A DNA stretch of 64,000 nucleotides from Oscheius dolichura (GCA_932521035.1 OW051494.1:8542001-8606000); one strand, 5' to 3'; positions 27,066 to 37,911 are shown, numbered from the stretch's first letter. The notes: a model not told the origin generated them from the sequence alone. Made by a program: numbers and translations.

Positions 27066-30000
27066 TTATCGCTCCCACAGCTGAAAAATACAAAATTTAA
27101 TAGTCTCACCTGCTCATTTGAATATTTACTCCGTTCAAATTCGGGAGCATTAGTCAAAATTTCGTTAATTCTGGTGAGGAGGACTTCCGCCGCCTTCTTG
27201 GCCTCTCCTCCGTCAATTTTCTTCTCATTATAACATGGACAATAATCTTGAGGAATCTATAAAATGCAAATTTCTCAACAAAATAGAAAAACAGGCTTAC
27301 TTGAGCCTCGTAGCATGTCCTATTTCTGGGAATCGGTCCAAAGAGTGAATATCCTCGCGGTTTCTTCGGCTTTCCCTTACAGTCGGGAGGAGGCGGCTTC
27401 CTTTTCGGGTCAGAAAACGTTCCCTGAAATATTGACACTCTTCTTGGAGCACAGTATTCTTTGGGAACAACGCCCACCCGGAAACGAGTGAAAAAATAGA
27501 AAGCCTCCGGCTTTTAGCCGAGAAAACGAGGCTTATTCCGTTTCTATCGGATCATTTCTAATTCCAATCTTCGCTACGGGACCCAGGGATGAATACTGAT
27601 TTTCTTCACAACGCTCCCGAACTCTAGAAAACGGCCGAAAGGCTAAAAGCGGTCTCAAATCTTCGTTGTGGGACCCAAGGGACGAAAATGGCCATTTTAG
27701 AGGCCAAAAGCCTCGATTAGGCGTAAAATATCCGCTGAATGGGCCTAGAAGTCAAATCTCTACCCAAGCGAGGTCTTCCAGCGTCTCGTGGAGGTCGAAA
27801 GGAGTCGTCATCCGGTCCACATTTTCTACCAGCTGTCGTTCCAGCTGAAAAAAGACCAGTTTAATCCAAAAAAGGGCAACTGACAAAGGGAAACTGTTTT
27901 TTGATCTTCGGCGGGAGTCTAATAGACAGATACGGTAGGCTAGCTTCCAGTCGGCCGTTGATCTAAACTCTCCTTTTATTTCTAGAAGAGGAGATTCCCC
28001 TACCGTCTCCCTGATCCTGTCATATCGATTACCGTGATCACTGAAGACGACGACTACCGTATTCTCCAGCCGCCTCTCCGCTCGATTCAGGAATCCCTCC
28101 AAGTCGTCGTCCATCATCCCGACCCGGTTCAAATAGTCATGGCTGGCATCTTGAGTCCACCAGAAGGAAAAGTGTCTCTTCTGCTCGTAGCTCTCGATGA
28201 ATCTCTCCAAATAGTCCAAAAGTATCTTGTACATGGGCAGGTCGTCGTAGCAGTAGCTCGTCGAGCGCCAACTCATAGCCGACCAGTATGTCGCCAACCA
28301 ATACGGCCTGAAAATAAGATCATTCCACTTTCTAAAAAGGATTTTTTTCCAAGAGTTTGGGGCCGCTATGGTTGCCACCAATTTTTCATCATATGGAACC
28401 TGTGGAACTGCGCTTTTACTCCGAAAATGGACAAAGATGGCCAAAAATTCAGCAAAAACTCCAGGGCACGCTCTCCTCTCCAGTTAAATTTCGATCCTGA
28501 GAATAACACAAGATAGCCCTAGAGCTAAAAATTCTGCCCGAAATGGGTTGAAACGTGCAGAAAACTCCACTCCGCGGCGGCTACAGTAATCCTTCTCTTT
28601 ACTTCATTTTCTCCCTGAACCAACCTCATAAAGTGATCCACTGGGGCTTTCTTGAATCCACAAAACTTTTTCAAATAGTTGAAGGTGGCAATATCAGGTC
28701 GATCCTCGGCAAACAGCGTCGCATAGCCTACAGTAACCAGGATTACGGTCGGTTCATCCGAGAAATCCCGCACCCGTATAGTCTTACAAGTCATAGTCAG
28801 CAGGAAAGATCATTTTTCACGGTTGAATGTCTTTGATTTTCAAATTAAGTGATAGAAACGAGTTGTACTGCCGAGACTATACCGGTGCAGGGGTTCTGGG
28901 GCGGATTGTCAGTGATCCTTTGTCTAGCAGAAATAACTACCAACCATTACGGGTATAATTCTTCCAGACCATCTCATAATCGTCAAAATAGAGCTGCCAA
29001 TTCTCGTCCATCTCAGCCGGGAATTGGCTGGTCGAAATGGCTCGGACTCCTCTCAATATGGCCACCAGATTGGTATACGTGTTGTCATGGACCTTCACCT
29101 GGCCCAACATATCCACAAATCCCAGTCTCTTCATTTCAGCGTGTGATTTGGGCAACTAAACAATTCTATCTTTCTTTTTTAAATGAATACCTGTCGGATG
29201 AAATTCTGCCGGGACATGCCGTCGAGGCCAATCATCACGACGGCCGGCCTCTCGGCGGAGATGGGCTCGATCGGGCGGGAAGGGGCTCTGAACAGGTTAC
29301 TGTACTGTAAAAGAGTGGGAAAGATAACTCACCCAGGCAGGGGACGAGTCGAGTTCCGTACAATAATCTGGGCGAAGTTTTTGTTGAAGACATTCCACAC
29401 GCCGGGTCGGTTGCATCGGACCTCGAAGAACTCGTGCTCCACGGGGAATTCATAGCCCGATTGGGTGAAGTCGATCAGTGTCCGGTTCCCATAGACCAGG
29501 TCGAAGTCCGAAATGTTTTCCTTGTGCCAGATCGGGGTCACGTAGCAGCGTACTCCGGCTAGAAGGGACTCGTCGAACTGAAAATGAGTAATTGTTATAA
29601 AATCGCTTTAATTGCCACGACTGTGTCGCGAATTCAATCAATTTCCCTGTCGGCGTAGGCAACGCGTCCCGCCGACTATAGACGAAATATTTTAGCTGAA
29701 TTTCCCACAGCCCGCTGACATAAAAGCCTAGTCCATTTTCCGAATCAGACCATAAAGAGAGCAGAAATAAACGAACTCGGAGGATGCTCTTCTCCAGAGT
29801 GGCATACGGCTTCTGTACAGGCCGGCAGATCAACGGCGACGGCTTGGAATAGTAGGGGAGAATGCTGGGATCCCACGGATCGGGGCGCGGGATTCGACAC
29901 TCCGAGGAGACGGCCTGAGACGTCAGCGACTGAAAATTGATCGTCTAGTCTAGAAAACAAATGAAAAAAAAACCTGTAGATGTTTGTATTCTTGAGTAAG

Positions 30001-30126
30001 TTTTGAGTCGAATTGGTGGTAGAGGTGGACGTGGTAGCCGGCGATGACACTCGCGATTAATATTGCCAGTCGCAAGGGCCACGAGGCAGAGAGGCGCCGG
30101 GACAGGTCGCACCGGGAATACCGCAT
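27066..30126 (-). CDS. DUF229 alkaline-phosphatase-superfamily protein, type II membrane/secreted
   Basis: Nematode- and insect-expanded family with a sulfatase-like fold; substrate unknown. Exons (descending): 30126-29974, 29929-29777, 29577-29333, 29287-29191, 29155-28951, 28727-28625, 28307-28004, 27962-27885, 27844-27764, 27423-27301, 27256-27110 and a short end. Phases agree throughout; about 567 residues. Residues 17-33 form a signal anchor (PLRLAILIASVIAGYHV). Family motifs: VVMIGLDGMSRQNFIRQ (metal and nucleophile region), GYATLFAEDRP-like block, HDYLN, VVFSDHGNR, then LPPKIKKQFPF, TTPFDLHETL and the C-terminal SLFGPIPRNRTCYEAQ and YCPCYN. Two introns are only 41 and 40 nt. The last join would need a 29 nt intron (27081-27109); reading through instead ends at 27014. 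TTTGCAG lies two bases before the ATG. Confidence 0.9.
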
Positions 30127-30684
30127 GGCTGCAAATGGAAGTTTCATAAAGAAAACTCGAGCAAAAAAAGAACATACCGGCAGCTGGGAAGCGATCGTCT
30201 GCCCTGTGGTTATTGCAGTCTGGACGGACCAGGGACGCGGTTTGACAGAAATATGTGACCAAAAAAGCAGTCGAATTGACAAAATTTGGACAAAAGGAAA
30301 GCGAATTTACAATCTCCGCCGCCCATTTCACACAGATGGGCTATCAACGCTGTGACTAATAGAGACGACTAGCGGAGATTCGACCACCAGGAGTTCGGGA
30401 AGCTTTTTGGCGTAGAAGGAAGGATTTTCGGGTGGCCCTTGGCAGATAAACTAGGAAAGATTTCTGGGGGACGAATCTGTAGCCGGGGGAGATTTTGTTA
30501 ACTACCGAAGAGATCGACATTCCTCGCCAGTAGTCCTCCTTCCGCCTCCGAGACTCGTCCTCCCCCGTGGCCGACCAAAAAAATCAAAAAACCAGAAGAA
30601 AAAGAAGACGACAACTTTTAGGCAACGCTTTATTTATCTTCTACGAGTGGAGAAGTGTCTTCTTGTAGCCGTCAGTCGTCCGCC
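30127..30684. promoter_or_regulatory. Spacer between kinase 3' end and DUF229 start
   Basis: Both flanking genes are on the minus strand. AATAAA (read on the minus strand near 30635) is a likely poly(A) signal for the kinase; the remaining 500 bp should hold the DUF229 promoter or outron. Confidence 0.4.
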
Positions 30685-32485
30685 TCAATAGAAGTAGTTT
30701 CCAATGAACTGGAGATGCTCCTGGACGCCGGTGCAACTGGAGACGGCGGCCTTGTTGCGCTTCTTGGTGGTGCTGCGCATCTCTTGTGTCAGCTGGGCCA
30801 GCAGGAAGTAGTCCGGCGTGTCAGTCTGTCCCAGTGTCTCCAGATAGAAACGGATCCGATACATATTGGCATGGCCTGACGGCATCCACAGCTGACCCGG
30901 GCTGATGTTCGTCTTCATCAGGAGACGCAGATTCGGGTCCATCTCTCCGGCAAAGCCGCCCTCTTCAGCAGGGCCCTTCACACTCCAGGCTTGAGGAAGC
31001 CCCGCGTAGCAGTAAGTCACCTCTATCATGCCCAGGAACCAGGCCCACAAGTCGTCGACTCGACCCTGAAATTTGTGGTTTGCATTGAAAACTTTGAGAA
31101 GACTCTTCATAGCATAGATCGGTCGTACCTGCTGGTATCCGTACTCGGCCTTGAAAGAGCACCATTCCATTGTTCCTTCCGGTTGAATGCTGGAATCCGG
31201 CAGACGGATGGTCCCGTCCGGATTGACATACGACCAGGCCAGTCCCAAGTCGATCATTTTGACCTGCTTCAGTGCCGCCGGATAGCCGAGATTCTCCTGT
31301 TTGATATCGCGGTTGACCAGTCCCGTCTGATGCAGATCCCAGACAGCACGAAGAACTTGCAGCAACAGCTCAGCCATATGGCCGAGGCCATCTTTCCTCT
31401 TCTGCTCGAGATAGGTCCAAATCTCCGTGACCAGACTGCCATCACACAGTTCCTGCAGCAAAAACTCCACGTCCTTTCTCTGAAAAAGGAAAAATTTATT
31501 AAAGAAGACTGTCGTCTGTGGTGTGGGCTACTTGGCGCTTCTCTGCCCACTGCCGGGGACCTTTTCCCACTGGTCTTGTACCCAACCTATCGCAGCCTAT
31601 AGCCAACATTGTTCGTGATTCGAAAGTGACCCTGTTTGATCAATTCGGAACTGGGTCTTTCAAAAACTTGGGCACGAAACTCGGCACTGATTCGGGTCTG
31701 GTAATATCATTCTGGGTCGGATCAAACTCGGACTGGCTAGAGATGAAATTACGTTTTTTCGATCGGGTCTATGCACCCACACCGCCTGAAACCGCCTGTG
31801 GCCTTCACTGGTCGCATCGTACTATTGTATACTCGCGCAGGAGCAAAGATTGGTTAGGCCTACTCAAGTAACCCTTGCTACAGGTTCGAACAACCACCAT
31901 TTGGTTAAAAAATACCTAGAAACGCCCAAAACCTGTCAAACAGGATTGAACAGCGTTTTTACCAGCGGAAATCGCTTTTGCAATTGTGGGTCGATTCGGC
32001 TGCTTCAAAATAGTGCTAAACGGCCAGAAATTGGACAGAAGTCGGCTCAACACGACGTCACAATTTCGGCGCATGGTGGCGCAACAATTGCGCTCCTATA
32101 GCGCCATCCTTCTCCGGTCAAACCGGCCTTTTAACTCGAACACGAAGAAGAAGAAATGCGTACGCCGATTTCCGGGAGATCCATGGTTCCGTATTCGAGA
32201 AGTTTACAGATATTGCTGGTTCGGTCCTCCATATTAGTGGGACTTTGGACGCGGTTCATGGTCGTGGCTTCTCTCCGAAAATCCGATTTCCCAGCAACTA
32301 TCGGAAACTTGACAATAGCTTTTTCGTCATCCTTTTCAACCGCCAAAACAGCTCCAAAACCACCGGCGGCGATGTATTTCGTAATAGTCCAATCTTTGAC
32401 TTTTACACCAACCAGTGAATCTTTGCTGAAAACGGTTGACGAAAATTAGGGACTGGGAAGATGGAACTGACAATTCCTCGGCCAT
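30685..32485 (-). CDS. CK1/tau-tubulin-kinase-like protein kinase
   Basis: Member of the worm-expanded CK1/TTBK group, many of which are sperm-enriched. Exons: 32485-32472, 32425-32164, 31479-31129, 31065-30685; 335 residues. The glycine loop AAGGFGAV is at residues 24-31 and the ATP lysine at 44 (AIVKF). The catalytic loop reads NRDIKQEN at 148-155, with Asn in place of the usual His and Gln in place of Pro/Ala; Lys and Asp are kept. The metal motif is DLG at 169-171 instead of DFG. GRVDDLWAWF is a family hallmark. The stretch 31066-31128 is open but has GTACGA and TTTCAG, and removing it restores the family alignment, so I call it an intron. Start is 174 bp from the divergent NYN-CCCH gene. 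Confidence 0.87.
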
Positions 32486-32659
32486 GATGAAGAAGGAAAT
32501 GACCGCTGGACAGATCAATGGGGTCGCTTCAGATTTCTGGCTAAAATCTGGTTAAAAAGAGGAACGAGTAGACAAGTTTTACGAGGTTATGACGGGACTA
32601 TTACCGGACTGGATTCTGTCCCGGAAAGCGATTCATTCTATCGTTTGCTGCTCTCCTGG
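32486..32659. promoter_or_regulatory. Short divergent promoter region
   Basis: Only 174 bp separate the start codons of the minus-strand kinase and the plus-strand NYN-CCCH gene. It must hold the start-proximal control of both, unless either has an unseen upstream exon. No TATA box or SL acceptor is obvious. Confidence 0.55.
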
Positions 32660-34585
32660 ATGGTTCAGCAGTCGAAGTCTCCGAGCGGCGGATCCACTGG
32701 CGATGCCAAGAAGCCGACAGTTGGCTACGTCTTCTACAATTTCCACTCCGTGACTCTGCCCCGTTCCGGCATCGAGAATCTCGTCCAATTTGTGAGTTTG
32801 TATTCTTGGTTACAAGGTGCACGGGTTCGGACGGTTGACAGCGTGCCGCAGAGTAGAATGAGCTATCGTTGCTACTTTTCTAAAAGTTGTCACTTTGCCT
32901 TGCCGTTGGAGGTAGACAGTGGCCATTCATTTGGATGCGCTGATGCGGCTGGCACACCATTTTATCGGCCAGGGCGACTCCAACAAGTGCGCCCGCCCGT
33001 TTCACGTTGTTGCGCTGTTTCTTGGGGTCTTCTTGACACCGTTTCTCAGCAGCTCGTGGGTTTCTCTGCTCGTCTACACGTGGTGTGAATAGCGGCGGCC
33101 GGCGGCCCACTCCTTTATTTTTTTGAGAATCAATAGAGCGACCGCTACAACTTCTTATAACAATCCTAAATGGTTAAACTCTTTAACCAGTAATTTCAGG
33201 TGACCTCGCAGTTGGCGCTGACCCTTCTGCGCTTCTTCTTCTGCTGTGATGTCCGCCACACCCCGGACGACGTGATCCGCCTGATGGAGGACACCCAAAA
33301 CTGTGAAGTGATGCACATCAGCAACCAGCAGTCGGCCAGCTGCTTCGAGGAGGAGATCTCCAAGCGGGCTCTGAACGTGGTAGCCGGCATCGAGTCCGGC
33401 CTGCTGGTTCTCGTCACGGACGAGGGAAACTACGACCTGCTCTTCGACGAACTGGCAGACGACTGGGACCTGGGCATCTTCCACCCGGCCGACACCGATC
33501 CCGCCTTCCGCAACCTGGCGGAGATTGCCATCCAGCTGCCCATCGACAAGGAACAGGAGGAGAAGAAGCCACTGGCCCGGCAGGAGGAGGACACCGCCAG
33601 CGGGCAGATGAACGAATTGAAGAAGACTCTCGTGGAGATGCTGGAGAGGATGAAGGAGATCAACAAGAGGATGGCCGAGCAGCCGCTGAAGAAGACGACG
33701 GACTACGTGGTGAAGGTGGCCGTCAAGAAGGTGGAGGAGGATGTGCCGAAGAAGAGCGGATGGGAGGACACGCCGAGAGACAGCGGATGGGACGGCGACG
33801 ACAGGAAGGAGAATGGATGGGACGGCATGGAGGAGGAGGAGACGATGCCGAAGACGGGCCTCGGATGGGACAGCTTCCCGGTCCCGAATCCCGAACTGAA
33901 AACTTCTGGCTGGGATGAAGAAGTGCACAAGGAGATGGAGGCGGAGAAGGCCTGGATGAGTGCCGCCGGCCCCCTGCTCCCGGCACAGCAGGAAAGGAAG
34001 AACCCCTTTGGCGGGAATCCCTTCGAAGCCAAGTCGAAGAAGCCGGGAGTCGCCCCGAAGATGGCAGCTCCTCCCGCAAGGGCCCCCTCCTTCAATCACC
34101 GTCAGGAGCACTTCGAGCCGAAATTCCAGGAGGACGGAAACCACATGGCGCATTGTGGAGAAGGCCCCGTTGGCTACCACCAGCAGCAACAGCAGCCGGT
34201 CCCGTGGAAGGAATCCAGGAATCCGTTTGGAGGAGGCGTCGCCGCCCCGGGCCCCCAGCCGCCTTTCGGAGGAGGAGCAGCCCCCTCGCCGTCGAGGATC
34301 CCCGGCGGACCGAACTTCCAGAAGCCCGGACCCCAGTGTCCCCAGTGGGAGGACAGGAGCCATCGCGCCTCGGACAGCTGCCCCCTCTGGCACCCCTTCA
34401 AGCAGTGTCTGTCAGTCTCCCTGTCCCTTTCGTCCATCCAACCATCCCCGTTCAGGTTCTACCCGATGTGTCGCGCCACGGCTGCCAACTGCGGCTACGC
34501 CCATCCCTTCTGCACCAACGGAGAATGCCAGTGCCCCGGCCAGGTCCACGACCCGCAGCTCAACCACTTCGCCGGCTTCGTCTAG
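32660..34585 (+). CDS. Degenerate NYN-domain protein with GW repeats and ZC3H14-like CCCH fingers
   Basis: 490 residues from exons 32660-32791, 33200-34410 and 34456-34585. Residues 20-158 follow the MARF1-type NYN RNase fold: VGYVFYNFHSVTLPRSG (family VFWDIENCxVPxG), FFFCCDV, VMHISN, LLVLVTDEGNYDLL (family VLVSxDxxF) and a final LAEIAIQLP. The acidic residues expected for metal binding are replaced (Asn for the first Asp), so it is probably not a nuclease. Residues 181-205 look like a coiled coil. Five GW dipeptides fall at 231, 240, 250, 266 and 281. NPF motifs follow (312, 317, 385). The C-terminus carries tandem fingers: CPLWHPFKQC, then a C-x5-C-x6-C-x3-H unit (FYPMC, CGYAHPFC) and CTNGECQCPGQVH, resembling ZC3H14/Nab2 poly(A)-binding fingers. 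The 45 nt at 34411-34455 is in frame but has GTCAGT...TTCAG. RNA binding is inferred. Confidence 0.8.
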
Positions 34586-34777
34586 TGCCGCCGCCTCCGG
34601 CCATTTTTCTTTTATTTTTGCGTGTCTAATAAAAAGCAACGCATTGTCCGGTAATTGTTCTTGTTTCTCTTGTACTGTCCGTCTTCGTCGCAGCTCTGAA
34701 TCACCCCAGAAAGCAATCAATCAGGTTCTAAACCAACAGGTGACTAAAAAAGGAAGGATAGCTGTAAAATAGAACAT
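34586..34777. terminator. Convergent 3' ends
   Basis: Tail-to-tail gap of 192 bp between the NYN-CCCH gene and the minus-strand membrane gene. AATAAA at about 34628 serves the plus-strand gene. A minus-strand AATAAA lies near 34776. Confidence 0.5.
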
Positions 34778-35477
34778 TTATTGGCCTTTATCTTTTCCCG
34801 GAACATCCAATTTCCGCCAATTTTGTTTGAATTCTTTCAAATTCTCCCGCCTCGCCTCCTCGTCCGTCATGGCCTCCTTGATCCGGGACTTGACCAGCAG
34901 GTAGTAGGCGTTGATGAGTGCCTGGAGCACGGCCAGCAGGAAGGCGATGACGGAGACATCCCAGGTGTAGGCGTGGGTTAGATCTTCTTGATACTCCGAG
35001 TAGGCCACGAACAGGTGCCACAGCTCGACGACTACCGTAACCGCATCAATGACCAGTGTTATCAGTACGATGCGGAAATTCACATAGGTCAACGCGAACA
35101 GCTGGAAGAGGACGGTCCCGACGGCCAAGAAACGGAGAAATTGCTCAGTCAAATCAGCCAAATTGTCCGTTGGTACCTGAATCAGGATTTTTGTTATTTT
35201 GCCGGCGAAAAGAGCGGCTTTCTCTTCTCGTACTAGCTCTTATATTACTTTAAAATATGTACAATTCTCTCCCAGAAGATGCCAAAAACGTGACTAATTC
35301 TTTCTAATTCATGGCGCTATACGGACATTTCAAGAATTGTTCGCTTACAGTCTTTGAATATCAATAAAAGCCTTAAAAAAGACAGTAAAAGACTCTCACC
35401 TCTCCGATTTTGTCGTTCCGACTAGTGAATACGGTAGTTTTAATTATAGTCCAAAAGGCAAACAGTATTATGGACAT
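34778..35477 (-). CDS. Small multi-pass membrane protein
   Basis: Exons 35477-35400 and 35176-34778 give 158 residues. Hydrophobic segments: SIILFAFWTIIKTTVF near the start, AVGTVLFQLFALTYV, IVLITLVIDAVTVVVELWHL and VSVIAFLLAVLQALINAYYLL, so three or four spans. The tail is charged (DEEARRENLKEFKQNWRKLD) and probably cytoplasmic. No signal peptide cleavage site is evident. I do not recognise the family. The first exon is preceded by TTTTCCAG ending at 35508; the ATG is 30 nt inside, so this acceptor is either an SL site or joins an unseen upstream exon. It is tail-to-tail with the NYN-CCCH gene. Confidence 0.7.
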
Positions 35478-35756
35478 GATGTAGTTTTTGTCTATTGGAA
35501 TGGGTGGCTGGAAAAGTGACAATTATAGAAACAGCCGAAAGGGGAGGCCGACCGGCGCATGAAGATTCATAGTGGAAGAAGTGGAGACTGCGGTTGTCAA
35601 GACAGATTGTCAGGGCAAGTGAGACGGGATTAAACTGGTAGCCAGAATGCCGGGATTTGAAAAACGACAGGGAGAAGAGCAGAAGGGGGCCATTTCCCCG
35701 GCTCTTTCACTAGATTTCCCGGACAATCGCTGGACCAAAAAATACAGTGGTGGATC

Positions 35757-36003
35757 AGAGAGGAGATGTGCAACATGGATCAAAACCGGTGGGGAGATGT
35801 GCAAAAACGGTGGGGAGATGTGCAACATGGATCAAAAACGGTGGGGAGATGTGCAACATGGATCAAAACCGGTGGGGAGATGTGCAAAAACGGTGGGGAG
35901 ATGTGCAACATGGATCAAAACCGGTGGGGAGATGTGCAAAAACGGTGGGGAGATGTGCAACATGGATCAAAACCGGTGGGGAGATGTGCAACATGGATCA
36001 AAA
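35757..36003. repeat. Minisatellite, GGTGGGGAGATGTGCAA units
   Basis: Two interleaved unit types, each ending GGTGGGGAGATGTGCAA: a longer one carrying CATGGATCAAAACC and a shorter one with only AAAACG. About ten units. All three plus-strand frames stay open through it, producing repetitive frames (MCNMDQNRWGDVQ and shifts) that are artefacts of a unit without stop codons. A second, shorter array of the same unit lies at 43398-43505. Confidence 0.9.
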
Positions 36004-36201
36004 TCGGTGATTTCAAAGAACACCGTTCCGAACCATTTCTGAAAAATATAAAGGCTCTCCTATCGAATTGGGATCGCGCACTGGCTCTAGAGGAGTTTAG
36101 CACCGGGCGAAGGGGCAATGGGGAGGGGGAGAGGGGCCTGCGGACTCTCTTTGGATGTTAAAGCGGATCATATTGTTTTGTATTTATCTCTATATTTTCA
36201 G

Positions 36202-36626
36202 TGGTTCAGCGACCACGACCGTGTGGTTTCTCCGCTGAGTGATACGCGCCGTGAGGGCATGGATGGAGCCATTGCCGGAACGCCATTTGAGCATGATTAC
36301 GCCAGGACGGCTATTCAAAAGTATAAGCCGGATAAGAATCAGCCATGGACGAATTGGATGACTGTAGACGGGAATGGAACGAGGACGACGCTATTCTCCG
36401 GACTGTGGCTCCCCGGCAGACCGAAGCATTCGGAAAACGATATGGAGCCGCGACACATTGTCTACGATCAAGCTCTGGCGATACCGAAGGCAATTCGGAA
36501 AGGCAGCCCCAATCATGTCTTGCTAGACATTCCCGCATACTTTCGAGGGCATACAGGTATGCAGCTGCTGAGTTTCTGTCTGTTATAGGGACTGTCACCG
36601 TCACATTGATTGTTGGGTTACTTTAG
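36202..36626 (+). CDS. Orphan coding exons of unknown family, probably truncated
   Basis: An exon at 36202-36556 follows TATTTTCAG and ends at a GTATGC donor; a 32 nt intron would lead to 36589-36626, which closes with a hydrophobic tail (TVTVTLIVGLL) and TAG. The 118-residue main exon is protein-like (WFSDHDRVVSPLSDT, KNQPWTNWMTVDGNG, FSGLWLPGRPKHSEN) but matches nothing I know. No upstream exon or start is visible; the minisatellite ends 200 bp before it. It may be the 3' part of a gene broken by rearrangement, or share transcription with the lectin gene downstream. Confidence 0.4.
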
Positions 36627-36897
36627 CCCATTCCCAAAGAGGACCCAAGGGCAAGCGAGGGCCGACGCCGTTTCCCAAAGACTCATGGGCCCACAATGGC
36701 CAAGTGTCTCCATGGCCATGAGACAGCCCCTCGGCTTCCGCTCCGACGAGGTGGTTCCCTAGACGGGCGTCTTGGGGACGAGACTGGAACTAACAAGGAT
36801 GGATAGATCTGGGCATTGCCGATTTGTTCGGGGAATTCTCTTTGGAGAATCTTCCTGACGCTATTGTAAGCGTCCTAGCCGGAAAATAACCCAGGGA

Positions 36898-37607
36898 ATG
36901 GCCCAGAAGGAGCCTGAAAAAGCTTCGTTATCCCCTCCTGAATACGGTAATAGGCAGGGTTCCTCCAGCAGTTTTCTCTTTGTTAATTACAGTAATTATT
37001 ATCGTTTGTTTTCAGTCTGCGGATCGGGAATCTCAGCCGAAGATCAGGCCTACAAGCTGTGCGATAACGACTGGGCCCGTCTTACCCGTGACGATGGACG
37101 CCTGATGTGCATCAAGGCATTCACGACGGAACTGGAACGGAAGAATTATGAGCAGGCCTTGAATTTTTGTGGTACTTTTGGAGCTGTCCTGGCACCGATG
37201 GAAAGCTCCGACGAGCAGTCCCTGATCATCCAGTTAATGCAAGACGCCAGCTCGGTGAAACAAGGAGCCATGTGGCTGGGAGGGCAGAGAAAAGATGACG
37301 GAGGGCCATTCTATTGGAGTATAGATGGAAGGCAAGTAGTCACGGCCAATTGGGAAACGTCAACTAACGAGCCAAATAATATGTGAGTTGTACTGTTTTT
37401 TTCTTTTTTTTTTGGCTCTGGTTCCTGTAACCCCCCATTGTTTAACTATGTGTATTTTATAGAAATAACAATGAATGGTGCATGCAGATTTACACTGGAG
37501 GGGTGGAGGGTCGCGACTTTGGAAGATGGAATGACATCCGATGCGACATGACAGAGAGTCCTCACGGCGACGAGATCAAGGGAGGCGTCTGCGCCAAATA
37601 TGTCTAA
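36898..37607 (+). CDS. C-type lectin domain protein
   Basis: Exons 36898-36946, 37016-37382 and 37463-37607. One C-type lectin domain with the expected cysteines (RLMCIKAF, ALNFCGTFGAVLAP), QGAMWLGGQRKD, the calcium/sugar motif EPNN at the exon 2 end and WNDIRCD near the C-terminus. EPN predicts mannose-type ligands in this superfamily. The first exon (MAQKEPEKASLSPPEY) has no signal peptide, unusual for the family, so the true start may be an upstream exon that I cannot see. Worm members are mostly secreted and often induced by infection. AATAAA lies near 37690. Confidence 0.75.
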
Positions 37608-37735
37608 GGGTAGTATAAAGCTCTCTCGTAAAATATCTCGTGTTTGTTTCTATTTTTGTGTTGTTCTTTATTATTATTTATTAGTAGTAATAAAGGTTTC
37701 GTGTTTGCTATCACGCTTTTCCTTCTTCTTTACAG

Positions 37736-37775
37736 CCAGTTCCCTTGGAACGACTTCCGCTGTCCGGTATTGTGA
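37736..37775 (+). pseudogene. Relic C-type lectin 3' exon
   Basis: Behind TTTACAG is a short frame reading QFPWNDFRCPVL then stop. WNDFRC is the conserved calcium-binding end of a C-type lectin domain. It could be an alternative last exon of the gene at 36898 or the remnant of a tandem duplicate. Confidence 0.4.
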
Positions 37776-37911
37776 CTAATACGGCTCAAATCTGTCCCCA
37801 TTTTGAGGAAAACGCCGTCCTAAACTATTAGTAATCTTATGGCATACATGTGCAAAGCATTTGCGGCAAAGGCCCGGTCATAGCCTTGCCAGCCTTTCGA
37901 CATGGCCCGCC

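Noticed and set aside
33155-34393. 412-residue open frame antisense to the NYN-CCCH gene
   Set aside because: Shadow of a GC-rich coding exon on the other strand; repetitive Leu/His/Arg composition, no splice or domain support.
35600-36010. CRISPR-like array
   Set aside because: Repeats are contiguous minisatellite units without unique spacers, and the genome is eukaryotic.
35647-36161. 131-residue frames through the GGTGGGGAGATGTGCAA array
   Set aside because: All three frames are open because the unit has no stops; not evidence of a gene.
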